A stretch of DNA of 64,000 bases from Ferdinandcohnia humi_A (GTDB lineage Bacteria > Bacillota > Bacilli > Bacillales > Bacillaceae_L), in NCBI GenBank assembly GCA_047608075.1, contig JBLKRX010000006.1:1-64000 (forward strand), given 5' to 3'. Within the stretch, counting starts at the first letter, position 1, and each line of letters starts with the position of its first letter. The notes under the pieces were generated by a model. The model made no database searches and was not told the DNA's origin. It saw only the letters and a list, made by a program, of their open reading frames with translations. Below, in pieces: positions 53,230 to 63,269 of this stretch. The position numbers and the translations under genes are program-made.

Positions 53230-55640
53230 AAATTGCAAGTATTATTGTGGACGTGCCAGCAATGCAAACAGATAAAACGTATGATTATATCATTCCTGCT
53301 AAATGGAGTGATGTTATTGTACCTGGAATGAGAGTGGTCGTTCCCTTTGGTCCTCGGAAGGTACAAGGTTTTGTTATGAGTCTATCAGATGAGGCAGAGG
53401 TTGAAAGACTAAAGGAAATCCACTCAATACTTGATTTAACACCTGTGTTAAACAATGAACTTCTTCATATTAGCTCATGGCTAACAGAGAAAACTTTATG
53501 TTTTACTATTTCAGCTTTACAAGCGATGCTACCATCGGCCATGCGAGCAAAATATGAAAAGGAAATAAGACTACTTGACACGACAAGGCAAGCTGAACTA
53601 GATTCCGCAGTTCAAAAAGCAATGAATAATAGAAGTTCTGTATCTTGGGAAGAGGTAGAGAAAAACGATTTATTGCATCTTTTTCAAAAGGATATAAAAA
53701 AAGGTTTACTTGAAGTCGTCTATAATGTCAAAAATCGTACCAATAAAAAAACTGTAAAGCAGGTTGAGTCGACTCGTACCACAAGAGAATTAGAAAAAGA
53801 ATTACAAGCTTTACCAGCTACTGCATCGAAACAAAAGGAAGTTCTACGTTACTTTTTGCAAAACAATAACCCAGTTCTTCTTAAAGATTTACTACAAGAG
53901 ACGAATACAACTGAAAACACAATTAAAGCACTCATAAAAAAAGAACTTCTATCAGAAAAGCTTGTAGAGGTCTACCGAGACCCGTTTGCGGATAAGGAAT
54001 TTCAAAAGACGCAACCACTAGCTCTCACTTATGAACAGCAAAAAGCAATTGCCCCAATACTCACATCTATTGAAGAGCAATATCATAAAGTATTTTTAAT
54101 GTATGGTGTGACAGGTAGCGGGAAAACAGAAGTGTATTTGCAATCAATTGATGCGGTACTTAGACAAGGAAAAGAGGCAATTGTTCTTGTACCTGAGATT
54201 TCACTAACACCACAGATGGTAAACCGATTTAAAGGAAGATTTGGCTCAGAGGTTGCTGTGTTTCATAGTGGACTTGGAGCGGGTGAGAAGTATGATGAAT
54301 GGAGAAAAATTCATCGTAAAGAAGTGCGAGTTGTTGTTGGTGCGAGGTCTGCTATTTTTGCTCCCTTTGAAAATCTCGGTATTATTATCATTGATGAAGA
54401 ACACGAATCAAGCTACAAACAAGAAGATAATCCACGATATCATGCTCGAGATGTCGCGATATTTCGTGGGCAGCTACATAAATGTCCAGTGGTATTAGGA
54501 AGTGCAACTCCAACACTTGAGTCTTTTGCACGTGCTTCCAAACAGGTATACGAGCTCATTACTTTAAAGGAAAGAGTGAATAATAGACCATTACCAACTG
54601 TAGAAATTATTGATATGAGAGAAGAGTTACGAAATGGTAATCGTTCTATGTTCTCTACTGCTTTGTTCGAGAAACTAACTGAAAGACTACAAAGAAAGGA
54701 ACAGTCTGTTCTGTTCTTGAATCGACGTGGCCATTCTTCGTTTGTTATGTGTAGGGATTGTGGATATGTTGCAAATTGCCCTAATTGTGACATTTCTCTA
54801 ACCTATCACCGAACAAATCACCTTTTAAAGTGTCATTATTGTGCCTATGAGACTCAGATGCCGACAACTTGCCACGAATGTGGAAGTGAGCATATACGTT
54901 TCTTTGGAACCGGAACCCAGAAGGTAGAAGAAGAGTTAGCGAAAATTCTACCGCAGGCAAGGGTTATTCGAATGGATGTTGATACGACAAGTCGTAAAGG
55001 GGCACATGAAAAATTATTAAAGGAATTTGGTGACGGGAAAGCAGATATTTTATTAGGCACACAAATGATTGCAAAAGGACTTGATTTTCCAAATGTAACA
55101 TTAGTAGGGGTGTTGACTGCAGATACAATGCTACATTTACCTGATTTTCGGTCATCAGAGAAAACATTTCAGCTACTCACTCAGGTCAGTGGAAGGGCTG
55201 GTCGCCATGAGCTCTTGGGTGAGGTTATCATTCAAAGCTATACACCCGAACACTACAGTATCCAGCTCGCAAGCCATCACGATTATGACGGGTTCTATGA
55301 AAATGAAATGAGGATTCGAAAAGCCCATTCATACCCGCCTTTTTATTATCTAGCCTTAATAACGGTGTCACATCCTGAGGTTACAAAAACAGTAGATGTC
55401 TCTGACAAGATTGCAACGTATTTAAGAAAGTCGTTAACAAATCAATCGATTATTTTAGGTCCCGTTACTTCACCCATAGCAAGGATTAATAATAGATATA
55501 GGTATCAATGCATGATAAAATACAAAAATGAGCCTAATTTATACATGATATTAAAAGGAATTGTTGACAGGTACCAAAAAGAAATTGCTCAAAACTCACT
55601 TACCTTGTCAATTGATTTAAACCCTCATATCATGATGTAG
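53226..55640 (+). CDS. priA: Primosomal replication helicase PriA
   Basis: PriA restarts stalled replication forks by loading the replicative helicase. The 804-aa protein has an N-terminal 3' DNA-binding domain, winged helix, helicase motif I (YGVTGSGKTEVYL, about 293-305), motif II DEEH (about 389), eight zinc cysteines in CRDCGYVANCPNC and CHYC..CHEC (about 508-555), and later motifs LGTQMIAKGLDFPNVTLVGVL and VSGRAGR. ATG overlaps the coaBC stop. Confidence 0.97.
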   Translation: MKIASIIVDVPAMQTDKTYDYIIPAKWSDVIVPGMRVVVPFGPRKVQGFVMSLSDEAEVERLKEIHSILDLTPVLNNELLHISSWLTEKTLCFTISALQAMLPSAMRAKYEKEIRLLDTTRQAELDSAVQKAMNNRSSVSWEEVEKNDLLHLFQKDIKKGLLEVVYNVKNRTNKKTVKQVESTRTTRELEKELQALPATASKQKEVLRYFLQNNNPVLLKDLLQETNTTENTIKALIKKELLSEKLVEVYRDPFADKEFQKTQPLALTYEQQKAIAPILTSIEEQYHKVFLMYGVTGSGKTEVYLQSIDAVLRQGKEAIVLVPEISLTPQMVNRFKGRFGSEVAVFHSGLGAGEKYDEWRKIHRKEVRVVVGARSAIFAPFENLGIIIIDEEHESSYKQEDNPRYHARDVAIFRGQLHKCPVVLGSATPTLESFARASKQVYELITLKERVNNRPLPTVEIIDMREELRNGNRSMFSTALFEKLTERLQRKEQSVLFLNRRGHSSFVMCRDCGYVANCPNCDISLTYHRTNHLLKCHYCAYETQMPTTCHECGSEHIRFFGTGTQKVEEELAKILPQARVIRMDVDTTSRKGAHEKLLKEFGDGKADILLGTQMIAKGLDFPNVTLVGVLTADTMLHLPDFRSSEKTFQLLTQVSGRAGRHELLGEVIIQSYTPEHYSIQLASHHDYDGFYENEMRIRKAHSYPPFYYLALITVSHPEVTKTVDVSDKIATYLRKSLTNQSIILGPVTSPIARINNRYRYQCMIKYKNEPNLYMILKGIVDRYQKEIAQNSLTLSIDLNPHIMM

Positions 55641-55724
55641 GAAGAACCTTGTCTTTATAAGTTTAAACTAGCTATTGTAAGTAGATGCTAGTAAAAATAG
55701 TAAATATGCTGGAGGAACTGTAGG

Positions 55725-56198
55725 TTGTCATTATTACAAATTGTCAAATACCCAAACGAAATTCTTGAGGTTGAATGTGAAACAGTTACAACCTTTGATC
55801 GGAAGTTAGCGAAATTATTAAACGATATGTATGATACGATGCTTGAAGAGGATGGAGTTGGTTTAGCTGCTCCACAGGTTGGTATTGCTAAGCAGGTCGC
55901 AATCGTTGATATTGGAGACGATACTGGACTAATAGAGCTTGTTAATCCTATTATCCTTGAGCAGCGTGGTGAACAAATAGGTCCTGAAGGCTGCCTTAGT
56001 TTTCCGGGCCTTTTTGGTGAAGTAATACGATATGATTATATAAAAGTCCGTGCACAAAACAGAAAAGGAAAGACATACATAATAGAGGCTAGAGGTTTCT
56101 TAGCTCGAGCAATTCAGCATGAAATTGATCACCTACACGGGGTGTTATTTACTTCAAAGGTTAACCGATATTATGAAGAAGGAGAAATAGAAGGGTAG
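55725..56198 (+). CDS. def: Peptide deformylase (type I)
   Basis: Def removes the formyl group from nascent peptides. The 157-aa metalloprotease has all three motifs: GVGLAAPQVGI, EGCLSFPG with the metal Cys, and QHEIDHLHG with the HEIDH metal site. TTG 55725 is the start, with GGAGG 9 nt upstream. It lies 9 bp before fmt, its functional partner. Confidence 0.96.
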   Translation: MSLLQIVKYPNEILEVECETVTTFDRKLAKLLNDMYDTMLEEDGVGLAAPQVGIAKQVAIVDIGDDTGLIELVNPIILEQRGEQIGPEGCLSFPGLFGEVIRYDYIKVRAQNRKGKTYIIEARGFLARAIQHEIDHLHGVLFTSKVNRYYEEGEIEG

Positions 56199-56207
56199 GT
56201 ATATATT

Positions 56208-57164
56208 ATGGAAAAAATAGTATTTATGGGAACTCCTGATTTTTCAGTGCCAGTCCTACGACAAGTCATTGAAGATGGATATGATGTAGTCGCGGTTGTT
56301 ACTCAGCCAGATCGACCGGTTGGTAGGAAGAGAGTTCTAACACCACCTCCTGTAAAAGTAGAGGCATTAAAGCACAATATTCCAGTATTACAACCTAATA
56401 AAATAAGAGAAAAAGAAGAAATTGAAAAAGTATTAGCTTATAAGCCTGACTTAATTATTACAGCAGCTTTTGGTCAAATACTACCAAAGGAAATTTTGGA
56501 AACTCCAAAGTACGGTTGTATAAATGTTCATGCTTCTTTATTACCGGAGCTGCGAGGAGGAGCACCAATCCATTATTCAATCCTTCAAGGAAAAGAAAAG
56601 ACTGGCGTAAGTATTATGTATATGGTAGAAAAGCTTGATGCTGGTGATATTTTAACACAGGTAGAAATTCCAATTCACGAAAGTGACCATGTTGGTTCTT
56701 TGCATGATAAATTGAGTGTTGCTGGGTCAAAATTATTATCAGAAACAATCCCTTTGTTACTTAGAGGTAAAATTACACCAATTAAGCAGGACGATTCTAA
56801 GGCTACATTTGCGTCAAATATTAAACGTGAGCAAGAGAAAATTGATTGGATGAAAACTGGAGAAGCTATATACAATCATATCCGTGGGTTACATCCATGG
56901 CCTGTTGCGTATACAACAATAAATGGAGAGATTATGAAAATTTGGTGGGGTGAAAAAGTCCAATCAACTAACTCGATAACACAACCAGGTACTGTGGTTT
57001 CCATTGAAAAGGATGGTTTTATCGTTTCAACTGGTAATACTACTAGTATAAAGATTACCCAATTACAACCAGCTGGAAAGAAACGAATGAGTGCAGAACA
57101 ATTCTTACTTGGTACTGATCTTGAAGTAGGTGTTCGACTAGGAGAGAACTATGACAACAAGTAA
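56208..57164 (+). CDS. fmt: Methionyl-tRNA formyltransferase
   Basis: Fmt formylates initiator Met-tRNA from 10-formyl-tetrahydrofolate. The 318-aa protein has VFMGTPDFSVPVLRQVIEDG, the tRNA-contact loop TQPDRPVGRKRVLTPPPVK, the catalytic NVHASLLPELRGGAPIHYSI, LDAGDIL and a C-terminal OB-like domain. It overlaps rsmB by 14 bp. Confidence 0.97.
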   Translation: MEKIVFMGTPDFSVPVLRQVIEDGYDVVAVVTQPDRPVGRKRVLTPPPVKVEALKHNIPVLQPNKIREKEEIEKVLAYKPDLIITAAFGQILPKEILETPKYGCINVHASLLPELRGGAPIHYSILQGKEKTGVSIMYMVEKLDAGDILTQVEIPIHESDHVGSLHDKLSVAGSKLLSETIPLLLRGKITPIKQDDSKATFASNIKREQEKIDWMKTGEAIYNHIRGLHPWPVAYTTINGEIMKIWWGEKVQSTNSITQPGTVVSIEKDGFIVSTGNTTSIKITQLQPAGKKRMSAEQFLLGTDLEVGVRLGENYDNK

Positions 57165-58494
57165 TGTTCGAAACGTGGCACTAGAGATATTATTACAAAT
57201 TGAAAAGAACCAAGCTTATAGTAATCTACTCTTAAATAAAATGATTAAGAAGTATGAGGTAAAAGGAAAAGATATCGGTTTATTAACCGAGATTGTATAC
57301 GGTACGATTCAACGTCGTGATACGTTAGATTATTTTCTTGCTCCTTTTCTAAACAAAAGCAAAAAGCTCGATTTATGGGTTCGCATCTTATTAAGACTCT
57401 CTCTTTATCAAATGGTTTATCTAGACCGAGTACCTGAAAGAGCAATCTTTTTTGAGGCAGTAGAAATTGCGAAGAAGAGGGGACATAGGGGAACTGCTTC
57501 TTTAGTGAATGGAGTTCTTCGTTCTATTCAGCGTGAAGGAGTGCCGTCTTTAGAAGCTATTCATGATCAGGTGGAACGACTAGCTGTTGAAACCAGTCAT
57601 CCTTTATGGCTGGTTAAGCGTTGGGTAGAGCAAATAGGCATTGACGAAACAAGGAAAATGTGTGAGATAAATAGTACCCCTCCAGAGCAAACGGCTCGCG
57701 TAAATACACTTATGGCTAATCGAGAAGAAGCAATTCAAAAACTTCAAGAAGAAGGTATCGAGTCAACTATTGGAGCAGTAAGTGAGGATGCAATTAAGGC
57801 TGTAAAAGGGAACCTTGCAAATTCAAAGGCTTTTGAAGAAGGATTCTTTACTATCCAGGATGAAAGCTCGATGCTGGTTGCAAGAGCCTTAGGAGTAATA
57901 AAGGGTGATCGAATTCTTGACAGCTGTGCAGCCCCTGGAGGAAAGACAACGCATATAGCTGAGTTGTTACAAAACTCGGGTGAGGTTCATTCTCTTGATT
58001 TACACGAACACAAAATCAAATTAATCAACGAGCAGGTTGCAAGGTTAAAGTTAAGCAATGTAGTTACAAAGGCACTTGATAGTCGAAATGCTAGTAAATA
58101 CTTCGAACCTGAGTCATTTGATAAAATATTAGTTGATGCTCCTTGTTCTGGATTTGGCGTTATGAGAAGAAAACCTGATATCAAGTACTCCAAACAACAA
58201 ATTGATAGTAGTAGACTAGCTTCGATACAGCTTGAAATTTTAACTGAAGTATCATCCTTATTAAAAAAAGGTGGTATACTCGTTTATAGCACATGTACGA
58301 TAGACAGTGAAGAAAACGAAGGAGTAATTCAATCCTTCTTACAAAATAATAAAAACTTTGTCCTTGATAATGAGTTAATAAATACATTACCGAAAGCTGT
58401 TCATCCATACGTTAAGAATGGACAGGTTCAGCTGTTCCCTCATTATTTTGGAACGGACGGATTTTTTATTGCAAGATTAAGAAAGCAGGTGTAA
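57151..58494 (+). CDS. rsmB: 16S rRNA m5C967 methyltransferase (Sun)
   Basis: RsmB methylates C967 (E. coli numbering) of 16S rRNA. The 447-aa protein has an N-terminal NusB-like RNA-binding domain (about 1-130, with REDTLDYFL-type TIQRRDTLDYFLAPFL) and a C-terminal SAM methyltransferase with SCAAPGGKTTHIAELL, DAPCSGFGVMRRKPDIKY and the catalytic cysteine motif VYSTCTIDSEENEGVI. ATG lies inside the end of fmt. Confidence 0.95.
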   Translation: MTTSNVRNVALEILLQIEKNQAYSNLLLNKMIKKYEVKGKDIGLLTEIVYGTIQRRDTLDYFLAPFLNKSKKLDLWVRILLRLSLYQMVYLDRVPERAIFFEAVEIAKKRGHRGTASLVNGVLRSIQREGVPSLEAIHDQVERLAVETSHPLWLVKRWVEQIGIDETRKMCEINSTPPEQTARVNTLMANREEAIQKLQEEGIESTIGAVSEDAIKAVKGNLANSKAFEEGFFTIQDESSMLVARALGVIKGDRILDSCAAPGGKTTHIAELLQNSGEVHSLDLHEHKIKLINEQVARLKLSNVVTKALDSRNASKYFEPESFDKILVDAPCSGFGVMRRKPDIKYSKQQIDSSRLASIQLEILTEVSSLLKKGGILVYSTCTIDSEENEGVIQSFLQNNKNFVLDNELINTLPKAVHPYVKNGQVQLFPHYFGTDGFFIARLRKQV

Positions 58495-58499
58495 TGTAA

Positions 58500-59594
58500 T
58501 TGGAAGAAGTACAAACAACACGAAAGAAAAAAACAGACACAACAAATACAAAACGATCAATCTACTCTTTACAATTGGAAGAGCTGGAGAATTGGCTAGT
58601 TGAAATAGGCGAAAAGAAGTTTCGAGCAAATCAAATTTTTGAATGGCTTTATACAAAACGAGTTACAACATTTGATGAAATGACAAACTTATCGAATGCA
58701 CTCCGTAAGAAGCTAGCTGATCATTATACAATTACAACTCTTAACACAATTATTCAACAAACTTCAAGCGATGGAACAATGAAGTTCTTGTTTGAATTAC
58801 ATGATGGGTATTCAATTGAAACGGTATTAATGAGACATAGCTATGGAAATTCAATTTGTGTCACGACTCAGGTTGGTTGTCGTATTGGATGTACCTTCTG
58901 TGCATCTACATTAGGTGGATTAAAACGAAATTTAGAAGCTGGGGAAATTGTTGCACAGGTGGTAAAGGTTCAAAAAGCGCTTGATGAACAAAATGAACGA
59001 GTAAGTCATGTTGTAATTATGGGAATTGGTGAACCTTTTGATAACTATGATGAAATGTTATCTTTCCTAAAAATTATTAACCATGATAAAGCATTAAATA
59101 TTGGTGCTCGTCATATTACTGTTTCGACAAGTGGAATCATTCCAAAAATCTATAAATTTGCAGATGAAAAATTACAAATTAATTTTGCAATCTCTCTACA
59201 TGCACCAAACACGGAAATCAGGAGCAAATTAATGCCGATTAATAGAGCTTATAAATTACCTGATTTGATGGAAGCAGTTCGTTATTATATTGATAAAACA
59301 GGTAGAAGGATAAGCTTTGAATATGGATTGTTCGGTGGTGTGAATGACCAAGTTGAGCATGCTGAGGAACTAGCTCAACTTTTAAAAGGGATAAAATGTC
59401 ATGTTAATTTAATTCCCGTCAATTATGTTCCTGAACGAGATTATGTCAGAACACCTAGAGAGCAAATTTTTGAATTTGAAAAGACACTAAAAAAACATGG
59501 TGTTAATGTGACGATTCGTCGTGAACAGGGTCATGATATTGATGCTGCCTGTGGTCAATTACGTGCGAAGGAGCGTAAAGAGGAGACGAGGTGA
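58500..59594 (+). CDS. rlmN: 23S rRNA A2503 and tRNA A37 C2-methyltransferase
   Basis: RlmN is a radical SAM enzyme that methylates C2 of A2503 in 23S rRNA and A37 of some tRNAs. The 364-aa protein has the cluster motif C127-x3-C131-x2-C134, GEPFDNYDEML (SAM motif), SLHAPNTEIRSKLMP, and the second catalytic cysteine at 351 in DAACGQLRAK. The start is TTG 58500. It overlaps prpC or ends 5 bp before it, depending on the prpC start. Confidence 0.96.
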   Translation: MEEVQTTRKKKTDTTNTKRSIYSLQLEELENWLVEIGEKKFRANQIFEWLYTKRVTTFDEMTNLSNALRKKLADHYTITTLNTIIQQTSSDGTMKFLFELHDGYSIETVLMRHSYGNSICVTTQVGCRIGCTFCASTLGGLKRNLEAGEIVAQVVKVQKALDEQNERVSHVVIMGIGEPFDNYDEMLSFLKIINHDKALNIGARHITVSTSGIIPKIYKFADEKLQINFAISLHAPNTEIRSKLMPINRAYKLPDLMEAVRYYIDKTGRRISFEYGLFGGVNDQVEHAEELAQLLKGIKCHVNLIPVNYVPERDYVRTPREQIFEFEKTLKKHGVNVTIRREQGHDIDAACGQLRAKERKEETR

Positions 59595-59599
59595 AACAA

Positions 59600-60349
59600 A
59601 TGAATTCGTTTTTTTTAACTAATCGGGGAAGAGTAAGACAAATTAACGAAGATAGTTGTGGTGTTTTCTTTAACAAAAGCGGACAAATGTTAGCTGTTGT
59701 TGCAGATGGGATGGGTGGTCATTTAGCTGGTGATGTAGCTAGTAGTATGACAACCTCCCAGCTACAAAAATATTGGGAAGAAAATGACAAAGTAGAAACC
59801 TCTGATAGTGCTGAGAAGTGGTTAAAGGAACATATCTCAAAGGTAAATACAAACATATATAGTCATTCCAAAGATAATTCCGAATGTAAAGGGATGGGGA
59901 CTACGATTGTTGCAGCAATCTGCACATCCCTTTTCTCCACTATTGCACATATTGGAGATAGTCGTTGTTATGTTTTAAATGGCAATGGCTTTCAACAGAT
60001 AACGGAGGATCATTCACTCGTTAATGAGCTTGTTAGATCTGGACATATTACAAAGGAGGATGCTGAACACCATCCTCGTAGAAATGTTGTCCTACGGGCC
60101 TTAGGAACAGAATCTCATGTAGAAATGGATACGAAGACATTAATTTTAGAAGATGGGGACAAATTACTGATATGTTCGGATGGGCTATCAAATAAGGTGT
60201 CTGAGGGCGAATTAAAGGAAATTCTCGAAAATAAAGAAAGCATTGAGCAAAAGGCTGAGAGGCTCATCCAACTTGCAAATAATTATGGTGGCGAGGACAA
60301 TATCACCTTAATAATTGTCGACTATACGTCTGAAAGTGAGGGAGAATAA
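59600..60349 (+). CDS. prpC: PP2C-type protein phosphatase PrpC
   Basis: PrpC removes phosphates from substrates of the PrkC kinase. The 249-aa metal-dependent phosphatase has RGRVRQINEDSCGVF, VVADGMGGHLAGDVAS, KGMGTTIVAAI, HIGDSRCYVL, EDHSLVNELVRSG, LLICSDGLSNKV and GGEDNITLIIVDY, which cover the PP2C metal and phosphate residues. ATG 59600 aligns exactly with B. subtilis PrpC. GTG 59591, overlapping the rlmN stop, is an alternative. The stop shares a base with the prkC start. Confidence 0.96.
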   Translation: MNSFFLTNRGRVRQINEDSCGVFFNKSGQMLAVVADGMGGHLAGDVASSMTTSQLQKYWEENDKVETSDSAEKWLKEHISKVNTNIYSHSKDNSECKGMGTTIVAAICTSLFSTIAHIGDSRCYVLNGNGFQQITEDHSLVNELVRSGHITKEDAEHHPRRNVVLRALGTESHVEMDTKTLILEDGDKLLICSDGLSNKVSEGELKEILENKESIEQKAERLIQLANNYGGEDNITLIIVDYTSESEGE

Positions 60350-62304
60350 TGCTCATAGGAAGACGATTAAGTGGACGATATAAAATCTTGGAAGTTATTG
60401 GTGGAGGCGGAATGGCCAACGTTTACCTTGCTAGAGATATGATTCTCGAAAGGGATGTTGCTATAAAGATCCTACGCTTGGATTTCTCGAATGATGAAGA
60501 ATTTATTAAAAGGTTCCGTAGGGAAGCGCATGCAGCGACTAGCCTAGTTCATCCGAATATTGTAAGTATTTATGATGTCGGTGAAGAAGAAGATATATAC
60601 TATATTGTTATGGAATATGTTCCAGGACAAACATTGAAACAATACATACAGCGACATGCTCCACTACATCCTAGAGAAGTATTGAATATTATGCAGCAAT
60701 TAACATCTGCAATTTCACATGCCCACCAAAATCAAATTGTTCACCGTGATATAAAACCGCAAAATATTCTTATTGATCATGATGGGACAGTAAAGGTAAC
60801 TGATTTCGGAATTGCAGTAGCATTAAGCTCAACAACAATAACACAAACCAATTCCGTGCTTGGCTCTGTTCATTACTTGTCACCCGAACAAGCTCGGGGA
60901 GGAATGGCCACTAGAAAATCGGACATTTATTCACTTGGAATCGTTATGTTTGAGCTCTTAACCGGTCGTGTTCCGTTTGAAGGAGAATCTGCTGTATCCA
61001 TAGCTTTAAAGCATCTACAATCTGACACTCCTTCACCTAAAAGATGGAACTCTGCAATTCCACAAAGTGTTGAAAATATTATTTTAAAAGCAACAGCGAA
61101 GGATCCATTTCATAGATATGAAACAGTGGATGCTATGGGGGAAGACCTAGAAACAGCTTTATTTCCGAATCGGTTAAATGAAAAAAGATTTGTTATTCCA
61201 TCTACCGACGATGAAATTACAAAGGCAATTCCGATTATTAAAGACGAAAATATTCAACTTTCTAAAGAGACAATTGTAAGGGAACCTCAGAAAAATAGTA
61301 CCACCGATGACCAAATGAAACAGAAGCCAAAGAAGAAAAATAAACTTTTACTAACCCTTGGAATCATTTTTTTCCTAATTGTTGCTGCAGCAATTTCCGC
61401 AGTAACGATTATTCCAGAAATTTTTTCACCGAAGGATGTTACCGTTCCAGATGTAACTAACTACACATATGAAGAAGCGGTTGACAAACTAGAAGAGGCT
61501 GGCTTTAAAGTGGGAGATTCTAAAAAGGTTGAGGACGAGGAGATATCAGAAGGCCACATCATTCGTACTAATCCAAGTGCTGGAAGTACAACAGTAGAAG
61601 GTGCAACTATTACCATTTATGAAAGTACAGGTAAGAAAAAAGTTAAATTTGGAGATTATGTGGGAAGAGATATTGAAGAAGTAAAAGAAAGATTAGATGA
61701 AGAAGGATATGCAAAAGTTAAGACTGATAACATCTTTGACGATAGTCCAGTAGGTACAATCTTAAGTCAGTCGATTGAAGAGGATGAATTAGTTGTACCA
61801 GAAGAAACGGAAGTTACTTTTGAAGTAAGTAAGGGACCTGAAACTATTACTCTTAAAGACTTACGGGGATATACGACAACAGCTATTGACGATTATGTAA
61901 AAGAGACAGGAATTAATATTGATTATTCTGAAGAAGATTATTCTGATACAGTTCCTGCAGGCCAAGTTATTTCCCAATCACCAGTCCCAAATACGAAGCT
62001 AACAAAGAACGACAAAGTCAAAGTAATCATGTCTAAAGGGAAAGAGCCTAAAGAACCAAAAACAGTAAAACATAAAATTACAATTCCTTATACTGCTACT
62101 GAAGCTGGTATTCCACAAATAGTTCAGATAAAGATTCAGGATGCGAATAATTCGATTACTGATGTATATGATGAGTTAAGTATTACTGAAACAAGGGTTT
62201 ATGAAATTATTTTTGAAATTAATCCTGACTCTGTAGCTCAATATATGATTGTTATTGATGGTAGACTTTATGATGAAAAAGTTATCCAATATCCTGAAGG
62301 GTAG
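60349..62304 (+). CDS. prkC: PASTA-domain Ser/Thr protein kinase PrkC
   Basis: PrkC senses muropeptides and lipid II outside the cell and phosphorylates cytoplasmic targets. It triggers germination by muropeptides in spores. The 651-aa protein has the kinase domain (VIGGGGMANVYLARD, AIKIL with the catalytic Lys, HRDIKPQNIL, TDFGIAVALSS, SPEQARGG), one membrane segment (about 332-353), three PASTA domains (about 363-427, 430-498, 499-566) and a C-terminal Ig-like domain. It is coupled to prpC. Confidence 0.97.
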   Translation: MLIGRRLSGRYKILEVIGGGGMANVYLARDMILERDVAIKILRLDFSNDEEFIKRFRREAHAATSLVHPNIVSIYDVGEEEDIYYIVMEYVPGQTLKQYIQRHAPLHPREVLNIMQQLTSAISHAHQNQIVHRDIKPQNILIDHDGTVKVTDFGIAVALSSTTITQTNSVLGSVHYLSPEQARGGMATRKSDIYSLGIVMFELLTGRVPFEGESAVSIALKHLQSDTPSPKRWNSAIPQSVENIILKATAKDPFHRYETVDAMGEDLETALFPNRLNEKRFVIPSTDDEITKAIPIIKDENIQLSKETIVREPQKNSTTDDQMKQKPKKKNKLLLTLGIIFFLIVAAAISAVTIIPEIFSPKDVTVPDVTNYTYEEAVDKLEEAGFKVGDSKKVEDEEISEGHIIRTNPSAGSTTVEGATITIYESTGKKKVKFGDYVGRDIEEVKERLDEEGYAKVKTDNIFDDSPVGTILSQSIEEDELVVPEETEVTFEVSKGPETITLKDLRGYTTTAIDDYVKETGINIDYSEEDYSDTVPAGQVISQSPVPNTKLTKNDKVKVIMSKGKEPKEPKTVKHKITIPYTATEAGIPQIVQIKIQDANNSITDVYDELSITETRVYEIIFEINPDSVAQYMIVIDGRLYDEKVIQYPEG

Positions 62305-62317
62305 GTTTTTTAGAAGA

Positions 62318-62345
62318 CCATGAGTGGAACTTTTCTACTCATGGT
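62318..62345 (+). terminator. Hairpin between prkC and rsgA
   Basis: ACCATGAGT (62318-62326) pairs with ACTCATGGT (62337-62345) around an 10-nt loop. Only TTTACG follows, so it is a weak terminator or an mRNA structure that could lower rsgA expression. Confidence 0.5.
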
Positions 62346-62380
62346 TTACGAATGAGTAAAATTGAACAAGGAGTGAAACT

Positions 62381-63265
62381 ATGCCTGAAGGCAAAATCAT
62401 TAAGGCGTTAAGTGGCTTTTATTATGTCCGAAATGAAACGGGTGAATTAATCCAATGTCGTGGAAGAGGAGTCTTTCGCAAGAATAAGGTGACCCCCTTA
62501 GTAGGCGATAATGTAGTATACCAGGCTGAGAACGAAACAGATGGTTATATTTTGGAGGTTTTTGAACGTAAAAATGAGTTGGTACGTCCTCCAATCGCAA
62601 ATGTTGACCAGGCTATATTAGTCTTCTCAGCGGTAGAACCTGAATTCAGTCCATTGTTGTTAGATCGCTTTCTTGTTTTAGTTGAATCAAACGATATTAA
62701 GCCTATCATTTGTATTAGTAAAACAGACCTTACTTCTAGCAAAGTTTTACAAGAAATAGAGAAATTTGCTAAAATCTATAGGGAGATTGGGTATCAAGTT
62801 CTTTTAACATCTACAAAAGAAACAGATGGGTTAGAGGAATTATTGCCGCTATTCGCAGATCAAATTTCAGTTTTTGCTGGACAATCAGGTGTAGGTAAAT
62901 CTTCTCTACTTAATGTGTTAAGACCAGACTTAGGTTTAAAGACTAACGATATATCAACCTCATTAGGAAGAGGAAAGCATACAACGAGACATGTTGAGTT
63001 AATTGAGGTTGGGAATGGGTTAGTTGCCGATACACCTGGTTTTAGTTCATTAGAGTTTATAACTTTGGAAACAGATGAACTGTCATATTGCTTTCCTGAA
63101 ATATATGATTATGGTGCAAACTGCAAATTCAGGGGCTGTACTCATATTTCGGAGCCAAAATGTGCAGTCTTGGAGGCATTAGGGGAAGGTAAGATTGAGC
63201 AATTCAGGTATGACCATTATGTAAGCTTTTATGAAGAAATTAAAGAAAGAAAGCCGAGGTACTAA
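62381..63265 (+). CDS. rsgA: Ribosome small-subunit GTPase RsgA (CpgA, YloQ)
   Basis: RsgA is a circularly permuted GTPase that checks late 30S assembly. The 294-aa protein has an N-terminal OB domain, the permuted order of G motifs (SKTDL first, then GQSGVGKSSLLN, then DTPGFSS), and a C-terminal zinc site (CKFRGCTHISEPKCAV with Cys-Cys-His-Cys). B. subtilis CpgA is phosphorylated by PrkC and linked to cell shape. GGAG precedes the ATG. Confidence 0.97.
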   Translation: MPEGKIIKALSGFYYVRNETGELIQCRGRGVFRKNKVTPLVGDNVVYQAENETDGYILEVFERKNELVRPPIANVDQAILVFSAVEPEFSPLLLDRFLVLVESNDIKPIICISKTDLTSSKVLQEIEKFAKIYREIGYQVLLTSTKETDGLEELLPLFADQISVFAGQSGVGKSSLLNVLRPDLGLKTNDISTSLGRGKHTTRHVELIEVGNGLVADTPGFSSLEFITLETDELSYCFPEIYDYGANCKFRGCTHISEPKCAVLEALGEGKIEQFRYDHYVSFYEEIKERKPRY

Positions 63266-63269
63266 TGAT